Positions 8,817 to 20,036 of a stretch of DNA of 64,000 bases are shown one piece after another. Each line of letters begins with the position of its first letter. Position 1 is the stretch's first letter. The position numbers were made by a program, and so were the translations under genes. The notes beneath the pieces were generated by a model. It saw nothing but the letters and a program-made list of their open reading frames with translations. It had not been told where the DNA came from and ran no database searches. The stretch covers positions 1 through 64,000 of the forward strand of contig NZ_FIZY01000006.1 of NCBI RefSeq assembly GCF_900060185.1, given 5' to 3'. Origin of the DNA: Grimontia marina (GTDB lineage: Bacteria; Pseudomonadota; Gammaproteobacteria; Enterobacterales; Vibrionaceae).

Positions 8817-9926
8817 ATGGTAAGCCTTAGAAAGTCAGTTGCTTTAGCGTTATGCATATCTCTTGGTTATATCCCTTGGCAGGCGTCAGCTGATACTTTC
8901 GTAGACAATGCGAAGGAGATTGTAGAAAAAGCAACAGCACCCAATGCACCTTGGACTGGCCCAACAACAGGTCCATCACTGCAAAAAGATAAGTACATTG
9001 TATACATTGCCTCTGACATGAAGAATGGTGGTGTTTTGGGTGTGAAAGATGGTTTAGAGGAAGCAGCAAAAGCTGCTGGTTGGAAACTGGATGTTTTTGA
9101 CGGAGCTGGCTCGGTAAAAGATCAACTAGCTGCGCTAAACCAAGCTATAGCGAAAAAACCTCATGCGATTATCGTGGGTGGCTGGAACCCGAATGTTGCA
9201 AAATTTCCTTTAAAAAAGGCAAGAAAACAGGATATTGTTTTAGTTGGCTGGCATGCGGTGACTGACCCTGGCCCAGTTCCCGAGTTTGACATGTTTTATA
9301 ACGTGACGTCAGATTCACAAGACGTTGCAAAAATTGCTGCGATGTATGCAGTTGCAGAGTCGGAAGGGAAAGCGAAGGCGATTTTCTTTACTGACTCGCT
9401 CTATCAGATAGCCCTTGATAAAGCGAATGCAATGAAAGCTGTTATCGAACAATGTGAGAAATGTGAAGTGGTTGAGTTTATTGACACACCGCTATCTGAC
9501 ACTTCAAATCGTATGCCAGCAATGACCTTTAGTTTACTTCAAAAATATGGCGACGATTTCGAATATGCACTCGGGATTAATGACCTTTACTTTGACTTTA
9601 TGGCTGCGTCTTTGAAAACGGCTGGTAAAGGCGGCGTAGATGCACCTTACAATATTTCTGCTGGTGATGGCTCAGTCTCCGCTTTTCAAAGGATTAGAGA
9701 GGGTAATTCTCAAGCCGCAACTGTACCTGAACCACTTCGCCTTCACGGATGGCAGATCCTTGATGAAGTCAATCGTGCATTAGCAGGAGAGGCGCCATCG
9801 GGATACGTTACGCCAGTGCACCTTGTCACCAAGGAGAATATTGCATTTGATGGTGGTGACAGAAACGTATACGATCCTGAAAACGGCTACCAAGATGCGT
9901 ACAAAAAGATTTGGGGTGTTAATTAA
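8817..9926 (+). CDS. Sugar ABC transporter, periplasmic substrate-binding protein
   Basis: 369 residues. A signal peptide ends near ASA-D (residues 24-26). The mature part has the two-lobe fold of the ribose/galactose-binding (periplasmic binding protein type 1) family: YIVYIASDMKNGGVLGVKDG near 59-78, then ALNQAIAKKPHAIIVGG. GAAAGGAGTAAGTT precedes the ATG. The sequence KCEVVEF with two close cysteines (CEKCE) could form a disulfide. The ligand is unknown; the shared operator with the sugar-acid locus suggests the precursor sugar or acid of that pathway. Confidence 0.88.
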   Translation: MVSLRKSVALALCISLGYIPWQASADTFVDNAKEIVEKATAPNAPWTGPTTGPSLQKDKYIVYIASDMKNGGVLGVKDGLEEAAKAAGWKLDVFDGAGSVKDQLAALNQAIAKKPHAIIVGGWNPNVAKFPLKKARKQDIVLVGWHAVTDPGPVPEFDMFYNVTSDSQDVAKIAAMYAVAESEGKAKAIFFTDSLYQIALDKANAMKAVIEQCEKCEVVEFIDTPLSDTSNRMPAMTFSLLQKYGDDFEYALGINDLYFDFMAASLKTAGKGGVDAPYNISAGDGSVSAFQRIREGNSQAATVPEPLRLHGWQILDEVNRALAGEAPSGYVTPVHLVTKENIAFDGGDRNVYDPENGYQDAYKKIWGVN

Positions 9927-9936
9927 CCCTTAATAG

Positions 9937-9967
9937 GAGAACCATCTGCTTAGCAGGTGGTTCTCTT
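9937..9967 (+). terminator. Terminator-like hairpin after the sugar ABC operon
   Basis: A 13-bp stem (9937-9949 with 9953-9965, including one G-U pair) and a TTA loop, followed by TTAACC. The T run is short. Confidence 0.65.
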
Positions 9968-11325
<1,358 letters not shown>

Positions 11326-11344
11326 GCATTGGGGTAATTGATAA

Positions 11345-13735
11345 ATGAAATTCAGTGAATCCTGGCTTCGCGAGTGGGTTAATCCTGCAGTAAACAGCGA
11401 AGAACTGGCACACCAAATCACCATGGCGGGTCTGGAAGTAGACGACATTGAAGCCGTTGCAGGTGATTTTACCGGCGTTGTTGTTGGTGAGGTGGTTGAG
11501 TGTGGCCAGCACCCTGATGCAGACAAACTGAGTGTCACCAAAGTGAACGTTGGCGGCGAAGAACTGCTGGACATCGTTTGTGGTGCACCGAACTGCCGTC
11601 TTGGCCTGAAAGTAGCCGTAGCGACTGTTGGCGCTGTGTTGCCAGGCGACTTCAAAATTAAGAAAGCGAAACTGCGTGGTCAGCCTTCTCACGGCATGCT
11701 GTGTTCGTTCTCCGAGCTGGGCATTGATGTTGAATCAAACGGCATCATCGAGCTGCCTGCGGATGCAGTGATCGGTACCGACTTCCGTGAGTTCCTGAAG
11801 CTGAACGATGTGACTATTGATGTGGATCTGACTGCAAACCGTGCAGACTGTCTGAGCATCAAAGGTCTGGCACGTGAAGTGGGCGTTCTGAACCGTGCTG
11901 AAGTATGTCAGCCAACGTTCGAGAAAGTCACTCCGGCAATCGACGACAAAATCTCTGTTGCCATCGAAGCGCCAGCAGCGTGTCCACGTTATCTGGGTCG
12001 TGTGGTTCGCAACGTGAACGTTAAAGCGGCCACGCCACTGTGGATGCAGGAAAAACTGCGTCGTAGCGGTATCCGTTCTATCGACCCAATTGTAGACATC
12101 ACCAACTACGTGATGCTGGAGCAAGGTCAGCCAATGCACGCATTCGATCTGGCGAAGATCGAAGGTGGTATTGTTGCACGTATGGCGAAACCAGGTGAAA
12201 AACTGGTTTTGTTGGATGGTAATGAAGCTGAACTGAGCGAAAATACACTGGTTATCGCTGACCACAACAGGGCGCTGGCTATTGCTGGTATCTTTGGCGG
12301 TCAGGATTCTGGCGTAAACGCGGAAACCACGACCGACGTTCTGCTAGAAGCGGCATTCTTTGCACCAGACGCTATCCGCGGCCGCGCGCGCAACTACGGC
12401 CTACACACTGATTCTTCACACCGCTTTGAACGTGGTGTTGATTCAACACTGCAAAACTACGCGATGGAGCGTGCTACTCAGCTGCTTATCGAAATCTGTG
12501 GCGGTGAAGCAGGGGAGATCGTGGGTCAGGAGTCTGACGAACACCTGCCTAAGGCGAACACTATTGCGCTGCGTCGCACCAAGCTGGACAATCTGCTGGG
12601 CCACCACATTTCTTCCGAAGATGTAGTGGAAATCCTGAGCCGCCTGGGCTGCGAAGTTGAAACGAGTGAACAAGGCTGGTCTGCGAAAGCACCGTCTTGG
12701 CGTTTCGACATGGCGATTGAGCAAGACTTGATTGAAGAAGTTGGCCGTATCTACGGTTACGACAACATTCCAAACCAAGCACCAATTGCGTCTCTGAACA
12801 TGAACGAGCACAAAGAAGCCAATCAGTCTCTGAAGCGTGTTCGTGATCTATTGGTTGACCGTGGTTATCTCGAAGCGATTACTTACAGCTTCGTCGAGCC
12901 AAACCAACAGAAGCTGATTGTGCCAGATGTAGAGCCTTTGGTTCTGCCTAACCCAATCTCTGCAGATATGTCAGCCATGCGCCTGAGTCTTTGGACTGGC
13001 CTGTTGAACACTGTTGCTTACAACCAGAAGCGACAGCAGCCGCGCGTTCGTCTGTTTGAAGCTGGCCTACGTTTTATCCCTGCAGAAGGTGCTGAGAACG
13101 GCATGTTGCAAGAAATGATGCTGGCAGGGGTGATTGCAGGTCCTCGTTCTGAAGAGCACTGGGATATTGCCACTAACACAGTGGATTTCTTCGACCTGAA
13201 AGGTGATCTGGAAGCGATTCTGGAGCTGACTTCTAACGAACTCAACTACAGCTTTAAAGCGGCGAAACACCCTGCACTGCACCCCGGTCAATCAGCAGCA
13301 ATTGAAGTCGATGGCAAAGTCGTGGGCTACATCGGTACGGTTCATCCAGAACTTGAGTGTAAGTTTGGCCTGAACGGCCGCACCATCGTATTCGAAATCG
13401 AATGGTCAGCGATTAACACTCGAGTCATTCCAGAAGCGGTTGTTATCTCCAAGTTCCCGGCTAACCGCCGTGACATCGCTGTGATTGTTTCTGACGCCGT
13501 TGAGTCAGAGGCTGTGGTTCGTGCTTGTTTGGAAACCGATAATGCACTGATCACTGGTTCTAAGCTGTTTGACCTTTACAAGGGCAAGGGCGTAGAAGAA
13601 GGCAAGAAGAGTTTGGCTATCGCTTTGAGCCTGCAATCCACTGAGCGTACACTGGAAGAAAGTGATATTTCTGAGGCGGTTGCATCGGTTGTCGCTCTGC
13701 TTGGTGACAAGTTTGGTGCGCATCTTCGCGACTAA
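11345..13735 (+). CDS. pheT: Phenylalanyl-tRNA synthetase beta subunit
   Basis: 796 residues (E. coli 795). The order is an N-terminal tRNA-binding (EMAP/OB) domain at about 39-148, the B3/B4 editing region in the middle, the B5 domain near 400-475, a core resembling an inactive synthetase, and the C-terminal anticodon-binding (FDX-ACB) domain ([14 protein letters not shown] near 702-715). It forms the heterotetramer with PheS and binds and proofreads tRNA-Phe. The usual third gene, ihfA, follows after a terminator. Confidence 0.97.
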   Translation: MKFSESWLREWVNPAVNSEELAHQITMAGLEVDDIEAVAGDFTGVVVGEVVECGQHPDADKLSVTKVNVGGEELLDIVCGAPNCRLGLKVAVATVGAVLPGDFKIKKAKLRGQPSHGMLCSFSELGIDVESNGIIELPADAVIGTDFREFLKLNDVTIDVDLTANRADCLSIKGLAREVGVLNRAEVCQPTFEKVTPAIDDKISVAIEAPAACPRYLGRVVRNVNVKAATPLWMQEKLRRSGIRSIDPIVDITNYVMLEQGQPMHAFDLAKIEGGIVARMAKPGEKLVLLDGNEAELSENTLVIADHNRALAIAGIFGGQDSGVNAETTTDVLLEAAFFAPDAIRGRARNYGLHTDSSHRFERGVDSTLQNYAMERATQLLIEICGGEAGEIVGQESDEHLPKANTIALRRTKLDNLLGHHISSEDVVEILSRLGCEVETSEQGWSAKAPSWRFDMAIEQDLIEEVGRIYGYDNIPNQAPIASLNMNEHKEANQSLKRVRDLLVDRGYLEAITYSFVEPNQQKLIVPDVEPLVLPNPISADMSAMRLSLWTGLLNTVAYNQKRQQPRVRLFEAGLRFIPAEGAENGMLQEMMLAGVIAGPRSEEHWDIATNTVDFFDLKGDLEAILELTSNELNYSFKAAKHPALHPGQSAAIEVDGKVVGYIGTVHPELECKFGLNGRTIVFEIEWSAINTRVIPEAVVISKFPANRRDIAVIVSDAVESEAVVRACLETDNALITGSKLFDLYKGKGVEEGKKSLAIALSLQSTERTLEESDISEAVASVVALLGDKFGAHLRD

Positions 13736-13752
13736 TTACAAAGATGTTAATA

Positions 13753-13780
13753 AAAAGCAGCCATGTGGCTGCTTTTTTTA
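13753..13780 (+). terminator. Rho-independent terminator after pheT
   Basis: AAAAAGCAGCC, an ATGT loop and GGCTGCTTTTTTT form a GC-rich stem with a long T run. Confidence 0.92.
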
Positions 13781-14145
13781 TGTCTAAAAGTTCTAACACA
13801 TATTGTTCTGATAAATCTGTGTTTTATCATAATCTTAACTTGTTGTGTCAAGTAAACGATTAAAACCCCAGTAAAAACATTACTTAATGATTATATTCGC
13901 AATGGTATGTCTCAGTTTTTATGCATAGTTTAAGAATGAAAAGCTCACAAACAGAGCATTGTTCCAAATATTGATATGGAAAAAAGTTGGCGCAAATCAG
14001 CCAGTTGGCTTACACTATTTGTAAGTTGCTGCTAGAGATTATGCTGCCCGGCGAAGGAGCAAGTGAATAATTCTTTATGTAGTGCAATCATGGTGTAGAT
14101 ACGACGTATCACATTTGTGTTCAACATTTCTTGAGGGAATAACCT
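13781..14145 (+). promoter_or_regulatory. Upstream region of ihfA
   Basis: 365 bp without a gene. In E. coli ihfA is the third gene of the pheST operon with its own promoters; here a strong terminator separates it from pheT, so an independent promoter must lie in this stretch. I could not fix the -35/-10 elements with confidence. Confidence 0.45.
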
Positions 14146-14442
14146 ATGGCGCTCACCAAGGCCGAGTTGGCTGAGAACTTGTTTGAGAACGTCGGGATGA
14201 GCAAGCGGGACGCCAAGGAAACTGTCGAGGCGTTTTTCGAAGAGGTTCGTAAAGCGTTAGAAACTGGCGAACAAGTTAAGTTGTCTGGCTTCGGAAATTT
14301 TGACCTTCGTGACAAGAACGAACGCCCTGGCCGTAACCCAAAAACGGGTGAAGATATTCCTATTACGGCACGTCGTGTTGTTACGTTCCGTCCGGGCCAA
14401 AAACTGAAGGCGCGTGTCGAAAAAGCCAAAGTAGACAATTAA
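14146..14442 (+). CDS. ihfA: Integration host factor subunit alpha
   Basis: 98-residue DNA-bending protein of the HU/IHF family (E. coli 99 residues). It pairs with IhfB to bend DNA sharply in transcription, recombination and replication. The flexible arm motif [20 protein letters not shown] (residues about 64-83) with the intercalating proline is conserved. GAGGGAATAACCT precedes the ATG. It sits downstream of pheST as in enterobacteria. Confidence 0.97.
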   Translation: MALTKAELAENLFENVGMSKRDAKETVEAFFEEVRKALETGEQVKLSGFGNFDLRDKNERPGRNPKTGEDIPITARRVVTFRPGQKLKARVEKAKVDN

Positions 14443-14464
14443 TCGTCGTACGAGAGTTTTCCAA

Positions 14465-14495
14465 AGAACCGTGGTTATTTAACCGCGGTTTTTTA
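14465..14495 (+). terminator. Rho-independent terminator after ihfA
   Basis: AACCGTGGTT and AACCGCGGTT pair (one G-U) around a short TATT-like loop and are followed by TTTTTATTG. Confidence 0.85.
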
Positions 14496-14629
14496 TTGCC
14501 TGTAAGTTAGGGTCTGATGACCTCGTCGGATTGCTATATAGTCGCCTAATTACGTTTGTTATCAGTGTGTTTAATTTGTATATTGGGGCGAGATACGAAG
14601 AGCACATAAAATAAAAAGGACAGCTTGAA

Positions 14630-15703
14630 ATGGACAGTCAACTCTCCGGGGGCTTTCTAAAGCACACGTTATTTCCACCCAGTAATTTCATCCCTAGCAG
14701 CATAACCCTTTCAAACGGTATTAACGTCAGTCATAACGCAATTGGTGTTGTTGAAATCACGCCACCAAAGGCTGATAAAGCCATTGTGGTATCGTCGGGT
14801 ATTCATGGTGACGAAACCGCACCTATCGAGCTTGTAGACGACTTGGTTTCCAGTATTCTCGATGAAGCATTTCGGCCTACAACTCGCTTACTGTTCATCA
14901 TCGCCCATCCAGACGCTATTCATGCCCATACGCGCTTCATTGAAGAAAACTTGAACCGTTTGTTTGCCGTTAAAAACCCTGTCAGAAACAAAGAATGTGA
15001 GCTTGCAAATGAGCTGCAGGCACAAGTTCAGACCTTTTTTGCAAAGGGTTGTGAAGAACCTTGGCATTTTGACTTACACAGCGCCATCAGGGCATCTAAA
15101 CACTATATGTTTGGTGTGGTGCCGGCGTCTTCAAAAGCGACCGATGTCAGGCCACTTGTAGGTTTCCTCAAAGCATCCCATATGGATGCCGTCATGCTTA
15201 GTCGAACACCTTCATCAACATTCAGTTGGTATAGCGCTGAAAAGTTCGGCGCAATGGCTGCCACGTTTGAAATGGGACGTGTTGCACGCCTTTACGAAAA
15301 CGACATGGGGGAGTTTGTGCCATTACGCGAAGCATTAGTGGCGCTGATGTGTAGTGAGGCACTTCCCGCTCCATCTTCAGAGAAGGGGTTCTCCAGCTAT
15401 AAAGTGACGAGAACTATTACTAAAACCGATGATGCTTTTAACCTCGCTTTCAGTGATGACGCTGCTAACTTTACGTATTTTGCAGAGGGTGAAGAGTTAG
15501 CAGAAGAAAATGGCACTGTATTTTCCGCAATTGCAGGCGGTGAAGCAGTGGTGTTCCCAAATTCAAAAGTGGCTATAGGTCAGCGTGCAGCGCTATTGGT
15601 TCAGCCATTCGAGCCAGACCTGTCGGAACCGCTCTATGTCAACGTAGAGCGGGAGCCAGGGCCTATCGCTTATAGTGCCAATCACAGCAGGTCCTTAAGT
15701 TAG
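14630..15703 (+). CDS. astE: Succinylglutamate desuccinylase
   Basis: Zinc hydrolase that performs the last step of the arginine succinyltransferase pathway, splitting N-succinylglutamate to glutamate and succinate. 357 residues, somewhat longer than E. coli AstE (322). Zinc ligands are His59 and Glu62 in GIHGDETAP and His150 in FDLHSAIR. The catalytic Glu is probably in AATFEMGRV near 220. No other ast genes are nearby, so astE is separated from the rest of the pathway, as is common in Vibrionaceae. AAAAGGACAGCTTGAA precedes the ATG. Confidence 0.92.
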   Translation: MDSQLSGGFLKHTLFPPSNFIPSSITLSNGINVSHNAIGVVEITPPKADKAIVVSSGIHGDETAPIELVDDLVSSILDEAFRPTTRLLFIIAHPDAIHAHTRFIEENLNRLFAVKNPVRNKECELANELQAQVQTFFAKGCEEPWHFDLHSAIRASKHYMFGVVPASSKATDVRPLVGFLKASHMDAVMLSRTPSSTFSWYSAEKFGAMAATFEMGRVARLYENDMGEFVPLREALVALMCSEALPAPSSEKGFSSYKVTRTITKTDDAFNLAFSDDAANFTYFAEGEELAEENGTVFSAIAGGEAVVFPNSKVAIGQRAALLVQPFEPDLSEPLYVNVEREPGPIAYSANHSRSLS

Positions 15704-15765
15704 CGCTTTTCATTTTCATCTGTTCTATGTATGGTTGGCGGCAATTGTGATCAAAACCCGAAACC

Positions 15766-16752
15766 ATGCATTTATTTCAACTTGTCCAGCGCCGGGAAAG
15801 GCGCTGGCATGCAGCACTTATCATCTCTCTTTGCCTTCTCACTGTCAGTGTACTTCTTTCGTTGTCCGCCGGTGAAATCTGGATATCTCCAATTTCTTTT
15901 AGTTCTCCTCTGGAACAGCAGCTCTTGACTGAACTGCGGATTCCCCGCGTTATTGCCGCTATTATAATTGGCGCATCTCTGGCGGTCTCTGGTGGGGTAT
16001 TGCAAGTCCTGCTCGGAAACCCCTTGGCTGAACCGGGAGTGTTGGGAATATCCGGTGGTGCAAGCTTGGCTTTGGTTTTGGTGCTATTTCTCTTTCCAAC
16101 ACTTGCCACACCTTATGGTTTAATGGCATCTGCGATGATGGGAGCTTTGGCTTTCACAGCAATTTTGGTCATGCTGGCCAGAAAGAGAACCATGTCCACT
16201 GCCAGATTATTGTTGATTGGTGTGGCGTTGGGAATACTATCTAGTGCTATCGTGACTTGGGCATTCTATTTCAGCTCTGATCTCAATTTGCGCCAGCTAA
16301 TGTATTGGTTGATGGGAAGCCTGTCCGGCGTCCATTGGCCGCAACTGACACTAACCGCCATTGTTGTTCCGGCCTTGATATGGCTTTGCTTTCAAGGAAA
16401 AAGGCTAGACCTGATGATGTTAGGTGAAACCCAGGCAAAGCAATTGGGGCTCGATACAGACTCACTGCGATGGCGTTTGATCCTCTTGGTTAGTCTGTTG
16501 GTGGGGGCGTCTGTAGCCATGGCAGGTGTTATTGGCTTTGTTGGTCTTGTTGTTCCACATTTTCTTCGTCTTTGGCTGGGAACAGAAAACAAGTTCTTGC
16601 TGCCGCTTTCGGCAGTTGCAGGCGCTGCATTGATGTTGGTTGCTGATACTATCGGCCGAACAGCAATTGCGGAAGCCGAGTTGCCAGTGGGTGCGGTAAC
16701 GACCACCATCGGCGCGCCGTTGTTTATTTGGATGTTGTTAAGACGCGTATGA
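15766..16752 (+). CDS. btuC: Vitamin B12 ABC transporter, permease BtuC
   Basis: 328-residue inner-membrane permease of the FecCD family (E. coli BtuC 326). It aligns along its length: GEIWISP near 42, [15 protein letters not shown] near 86-100, [12 protein letters not shown] near 144, [14 protein letters not shown] near 174, and [20 protein letters not shown] at the end. It forms BtuC2D2 and moves cobalamin from the periplasm. No good ribosome site precedes ATG 15766, but the length matches. Its stop overlaps the btuD start (ATGA). I saw no cobalamin riboswitch in the 62 bp upstream and no btuF in the window. Confidence 0.93.
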   Translation: MHLFQLVQRRERRWHAALIISLCLLTVSVLLSLSAGEIWISPISFSSPLEQQLLTELRIPRVIAAIIIGASLAVSGGVLQVLLGNPLAEPGVLGISGGASLALVLVLFLFPTLATPYGLMASAMMGALAFTAILVMLARKRTMSTARLLLIGVALGILSSAIVTWAFYFSSDLNLRQLMYWLMGSLSGVHWPQLTLTAIVVPALIWLCFQGKRLDLMMLGETQAKQLGLDTDSLRWRLILLVSLLVGASVAMAGVIGFVGLVVPHFLRLWLGTENKFLLPLSAVAGAALMLVADTIGRTAIAEAELPVGAVTTTIGAPLFIWMLLRRV

Positions 16753-17504
16753 TTATTGCAAAAGATATTGCGCTTGGTACGCGACTGCTACCTCTTAATT
16801 TCAGTATCAATGAAGGTGAGATTATTCACCTGTTAGGGCCGAATGGAAGCGGGAAAAGTACGCTTCTAGAACTGATATCTGGTCTAACCGTAGGGCAGGG
16901 AAGCGTTGAGCTTGGAGGGGTTGATGTACGCAATATTGACAGCTTGTCACTTGCTCGTCAGCGAGCCTATCTCAGCCAACAGCAGAGACCTGCTTTTGCT
17001 ATTGGTGTTTATCAGTATCTAAGCCTCAGTTTATCTGCTATTTCTCAACAGAATTCACTAACAGTAGAGCGTGCCGTTGCTGAAGTTTGTGAAGAGTTGG
17101 GCATTGCCGACAAACTGAACCGCAACATTGAACAACTTTCTGGCGGGGAATGGCAACGTGTTCGCCTCGCCGGTATATGTTTACAGATCTGGCCAGACAT
17201 TAATCCTGATGGCAAGTTATTGATCCTTGACGAGCCTGCAACTGCTTTGGACATCGCCCAGCAAAGTGTCATGTACAAAATGGTCAGGAATATTGCGGAT
17301 AAAGGTGTATCAGTAGTGATGTCGAATCATGACTTCAACCGCACGCTATCGGATGCTGACAGGGTGATATTGCTAAAAAGCGGTAATATCGTCGCCCAAG
17401 GCATACCCGGTGACGTAATGGATGTGGAAACTCTTGAGGAAACATTCGGTGCTCAACTTCGCCGTGTGGAAGTAGATGGGCAAGTGTTGATACTTAACCA
17501 TTAA
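16749..17504 (+). CDS. btuD: Vitamin B12 ABC transporter, ATPase BtuD
   Basis: 251 residues (E. coli 249). Walker [10 protein letters not shown], signature [13 protein letters not shown], Walker [13 protein letters not shown] and a switch histidine in [11 protein letters not shown]. The stretch [11 protein letters not shown] and the [12 protein letters not shown] segment are close to E. coli BtuD. The ATG at 16749 overlaps the btuC stop by four bases, a sign of translational coupling; a frame extension back to 16728 lies inside btuC and is not needed. It powers BtuC for cobalamin import. Confidence 0.93.
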   Translation: MIIAKDIALGTRLLPLNFSINEGEIIHLLGPNGSGKSTLLELISGLTVGQGSVELGGVDVRNIDSLSLARQRAYLSQQQRPAFAIGVYQYLSLSLSAISQQNSLTVERAVAEVCEELGIADKLNRNIEQLSGGEWQRVRLAGICLQIWPDINPDGKLLILDEPATALDIAQQSVMYKMVRNIADKGVSVVMSNHDFNRTLSDADRVILLKSGNIVAQGIPGDVMDVETLEETFGAQLRRVEVDGQVLILNH

Positions 17505-17525
17505 AAAGATGCGATATAGGAACTG

Positions 17526-17791
17526 TATACCCAAACGACCTGAAGATGCGCGCATTCAGAGGTCTTCAATGCGTTCAATTCGAGGCAAATTTCACGAGAA
17601 GTAGTCGTTCTATTTCCGTGGGATTTAACGAAGAAGTGGGCGCATTTAAGGCCTCCCTTCGGGCGAGTTGACTGACGCCGTGCTCTTTGGTGTTCCTTTT
17701 TGATGGAGATGACAACACCTACAAAGGAACGCCGCGATCACAACGCCAGTCAATCTCGCTGAATCCTGCATCTTCAGGTTGTTTGGGTATA
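17526..17791. mobile_element. 266-bp MITE-like element with 24-bp terminal inverted repeats
   Basis: The left end (17526-17549, starting TATACCCAAACGACCTG) and right end (17768-17791) are inverse complements with one mismatch in 24 bp. The interior carries no gene. It contains a further dyad, GTTCCTTT (17692-17699) with AAAGGAAC (17723-17730). The element fills nearly the whole gap between btuD and the convergent TerB-like gene. A similar but worn left half occurs at 19234. It resembles the non-autonomous intergenic repeats found in many copies in Vibrionaceae chromosomes; the family was not identified. Confidence 0.75.
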
Positions 17792-17830
17792 TATGGTGAG
17801 TATGCGATAGTGACTTTCGAGGAACAGCAA

Positions 17831-18283
17831 TTACTGTTGTCCAGTCACCTCTAGCTTTGCTTTTATGAACAAAGCATGGTCCAGATATAGCAGCTCTGCC
17901 GTTTTACGTATTACTGAATCCTCCAGTGGATCAAGCTCGCCGTCCGCATACGCGACCTCCCACATCGCTTTGACTAAATCGTACCGCTGACTTTGCTCTA
18001 ACTGACGCAGTTTGTCGGTGTAGTCGTAGAGTGAAACAGATTGATGACTATCCTTTCTAGCATCCTCGACCAAGGTATCTGCCTCGTCTTCCTCTATATC
18101 AAGTAGTGAGCAGAGTAGACTGACCTTGGCCGTTTCCTCCCTGGGGTCTACCTGATGATCTGCACCAGCTACTTCACATAGCAGACCTGCCATTGCGCGT
18201 TGATATCGCATTTCATTTGAAGTGGCGCTGCCACCTTCTTCGTAAAATACTTCTTTTAAAATCGAAGACAGTTTTGAAAACAT
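17831..18283 (-). CDS. TerB-like tellurite-resistance-family protein
   Basis: About 150 residues, all helical, cytoplasmic. The patterns GLLCEVAGADHQVDPREE and AMWEVAYADGELDPLED are two copies of the TerB/TerB-like motif (acidic D-x-D/E metal-binding type). Such small TerB proteins are common in Vibrionaceae as conserved genes of unknown role, and tellurite resistance itself should not be assumed. I prefer the ATG at 18283 (MFSKLSSILKEVF), preceded by AGGAG at 18294-18298; the frame stays open to 18316. It stands alone between a MITE-like element and osmC. Confidence 0.8.
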   Translation of the reverse strand: MFSKLSSILKEVFYEEGGSATSNEMRYQRAMAGLLCEVAGADHQVDPREETAKVSLLCSLLDIEEDEADTLVEDARKDSHQSVSLYDYTDKLRQLEQSQRYDLVKAMWEVAYADGELDPLEDSVIRKTAELLYLDHALFIKAKLEVTGQQ

Positions 18284-18371
18284 AACCGCCGCATCTCCTG
18301 ATTTGCTGTCTATCAAAGAGTACGCGACAAAGAAACGTGATGTAAACCGTATTTATAAAGCATGAGGGAAA

Positions 18372-18403
18372 GACGCTCCTCAATGAAACCGTAAAGGAGC
18401 GTC
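18372..18403 (-). terminator. Hairpin after osmC-like gene
   Basis: GACGCTCCT (18372-18380) and AGGAGCGTC (18395-18403) form a 9-bp perfect stem; on the minus strand it is followed by TTTCCC. It probably ends the OsmC transcript. Confidence 0.6.
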
Positions 18404-18410
18404 AATAAGC

Positions 18411-18824
18411 TTAAGCGAGGGTCAATTGAAGTGTCACTTCAGCACCAGTGAACAGACGAGACACAGGACATTTTTGCTTGGCAATTGCTCCCAATTCTTG
18501 AAGTAAGTTGTCTTCCAGTCCATCAGCCGACACTTGAGATTCCAGTTCGATAAGCGTAATTTTTGGACCATCGTCATCACCTAAGTGAACTTTGGCTTGT
18601 GTGGAAATGGTTGGAACTAGCCCTTTTTCCGATAGAAGGGCGGAAAGAAACATTGAGTAACATCCAGCGTGGGCTGCACCTAACAGCTCCTCAGGGTTGG
18701 TACCTTCACCATTCTCAAAACGGGAAGCGAAAGTGAACGGACCCGTGACATCACCATATTTCATTACGCCTTTGCCTGACTTTAACGTACCTTCCCATAC
18801 TGCATTGGCTTTTTGTGTTGGCAT
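18411..18824 (-). CDS. osmC: OsmC-family peroxiredoxin (organic hydroperoxide reductase)
   Basis: 137 residues. Two redox cysteines are in the expected places: Cys55 in AAHAGCYSMFL and Cys119 in AKQKCPVSR, with an upstream catalytic-pocket arginine in FASRFENGEG. OsmC/Ohr proteins reduce organic hydroperoxides using dithiol donors. The glycine-rich start (KGVMKYGDVTGPFTFASRFE) is closer to the OsmC than the Ohr branch. AGGAGAAAAAA precedes the ATG on the minus strand. Confidence 0.9.
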   Translation of the reverse strand: MPTQKANAVWEGTLKSGKGVMKYGDVTGPFTFASRFENGEGTNPEELLGAAHAGCYSMFLSALLSEKGLVPTISTQAKVHLGDDDGPKITLIELESQVSADGLEDNLLQELGAIAKQKCPVSRLFTGAEVTLQLTLA

Positions 18825-18990
18825 TTTTTTCTCCTAGTTTAAATTTACCCAGTCAATCGGGAACTTGTCCCAGCTACAGGGTCTTAACCTACTGACCTTA
18901 GGTTGCAGTTAGATTGTCTCAGTGCAGGGAGCTTAGAACAAACAATGAAAAGTTGCCCGGTAAGAGAGGATATATATGTCGGTGGGGAAT

Positions 18991-19012
18991 AAAAAAACGC
19001 GCCATTAGGCGC
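18991..19012 (-). terminator. Orphan rho-independent terminator facing left
   Basis: On the minus strand CGCGCC, a TAAT loop and GGCGCG are followed by seven T. It is a textbook terminator, yet no protein gene ends there: the next minus-strand gene (yibL-like) ends about 390 bp away and has its own hairpin at 19353-19388. It may close a small RNA. Confidence 0.75.
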
Positions 19013-19230
19013 GCAACGTAGCATTGGCAGACGACCGCACTACAAAACTGATTTTGGACTCAACGCGCTCTATTTCGCCATATTTTATGAGGAGTTATTT
19101 TCTCACTATAAAGACATTATCCTAAAGTCGTAGACGTAGTAGTGTACTTAGGTGATTTTTCTTAAACGTTGTAGGAACATAAAGTTATCGGCTGAAAAAT
19201 CATAAAGTTGGGAGCTATCTAAGATAATTT
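19013..19230 (-). ncRNA. Candidate small RNA ending at the orphan terminator
   Basis: This is an inference from the terminator at 18991-19012 and the lack of any reading frame or other explanation for it. The 5' end is unknown; a transcript of roughly 100-250 nt is possible. I did not recognise the sequence as a named Vibrio sRNA and could not place a promoter with confidence. Confidence 0.25.
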
Positions 19231-19233
19231 TAC

Positions 19234-19312
19234 TCAAATAACCTGACGATGGTTTTTCAGAGATCATCAATGCGTTCAACTCGGGGCAAATTCCACGAGG
19301 AATGAGGTGTTT
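19234..19312. repeat. Worn copy of the MITE-like element (left part)
   Basis: The stretch CAAATAACCTGACGATG, then TCAATGCGTTCAACTCGGGG and CAAATTCCACGAG, follows the order and sequence of 17531-17605 with scattered differences. No matching right end was found. Confidence 0.6.
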
Positions 19313-19352
19313 TTAGTGAAGGGAAAGCGCGTCAGGAGAGTTTTTGGCTAAG

Positions 19353-19388
19353 TGATGCCATTCTTTTTTATAAAAGAGAATGGCATCA
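19353..19388. terminator. Hairpin between the MITE remnant and the yibL-like gene
   Basis: A 12-bp perfect stem, TGATGCCATTCT (19353-19364) with AGAATGGCATCA (19377-19388), lies just after the yibL stop. It lacks a T run on the minus strand, so it may act as a 3' stabiliser rather than a true terminator. Confidence 0.5.
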
Positions 19389-19399
19389 ATTGGTAGAAA

Positions 19400-19756
19400 T
19401 CAGAATTGCTTAGGTGCAAAACCTGTTACAACTTCCAACTTCAGTTCTTTACCGAGTTTTGTCAATGGGTGAACAACAACTAAACCACGAACAGATTTCT
19501 TCAGTTTACCCATGTCAGCTTGTTCTTGCTTAGTGATTTCACGAGAAAAAGGCATATCAAGTAGCGCTTTGCGCTCTTTGTTTATGGTGAAGTTTTGTTT
19601 GTGTGCCAGTTGGCTGATTTTCTTATTCAAGTCTTCAATGTCGTTAGTGAATTTAGTCACCATCACGTCGTCACCACGAGACTTAGCGGCATCAAGTTTG
19701 ACTTGGCTTTTGTTCAGACGGTTTTTCAGTTGTTGAAGTTCTTGTTTAATGCTCAT
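19400..19756 (-). CDS. yibL: YibL family ribosome-associated protein (DUF2810)
   Basis: 118 residues (E. coli YibL 120). The first half is a coiled coil (MSIKQELQQLKNRLNKSQ to about residue 55). The conserved C-terminal half contains MPFSREITKQEQADMGKLKK, then SVRGLVVVHPLTKLGKEL, close to E. coli YibL. YibL has been seen bound to ribosomes, but its role is unclear. I chose the ATG at 19756; the frame runs open to 19828, but that extension (MLGYTIFLRLWYTPRPNQ) looks random. Convergent and divergent neighbours are unrelated. Confidence 0.88.
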   Translation of the reverse strand: MSIKQELQQLKNRLNKSQVKLDAAKSRGDDVMVTKFTNDIEDLNKKISQLAHKQNFTINKERKALLDMPFSREITKQEQADMGKLKKSVRGLVVVHPLTKLGKELKLEVVTGFAPKQF

Positions 19757-20036
19757 GGTAATCGACCACTTAGATTGATTTGGGCGCGGAGTGTACCATA
19801 GCCTAAGAAAGATGGTATACCCAAGCATCTTCCGTTAGATCGTAGACTCTCCATAAAATGCAGCCTCTTGCGGTTCTTCGCCAATCCTACCAAGTTTTTC
19901 TCCCTAACTATCTCTATGCCGCAAGGGTGGAAACGAGAAGTAAGATTGCCGATCGAGCTTGCGGTGTGTTGTGGTAGAATCTTCGCAATTTTTAAAACGG
20001 TACTGAGCCTTAATGAGTCTTACGCTCGTATCGTGA

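Noticed and set aside
15704-15765. Cobalamin riboswitch before btuC
   Set aside because: The 62-bp gap is too short and no B12-box-like motif was seen.
17831-18283. Tellurite resistance determinant
   Set aside because: Only a TerB-like fold is seen; the other ter genes are absent, so a resistance role is not supported.
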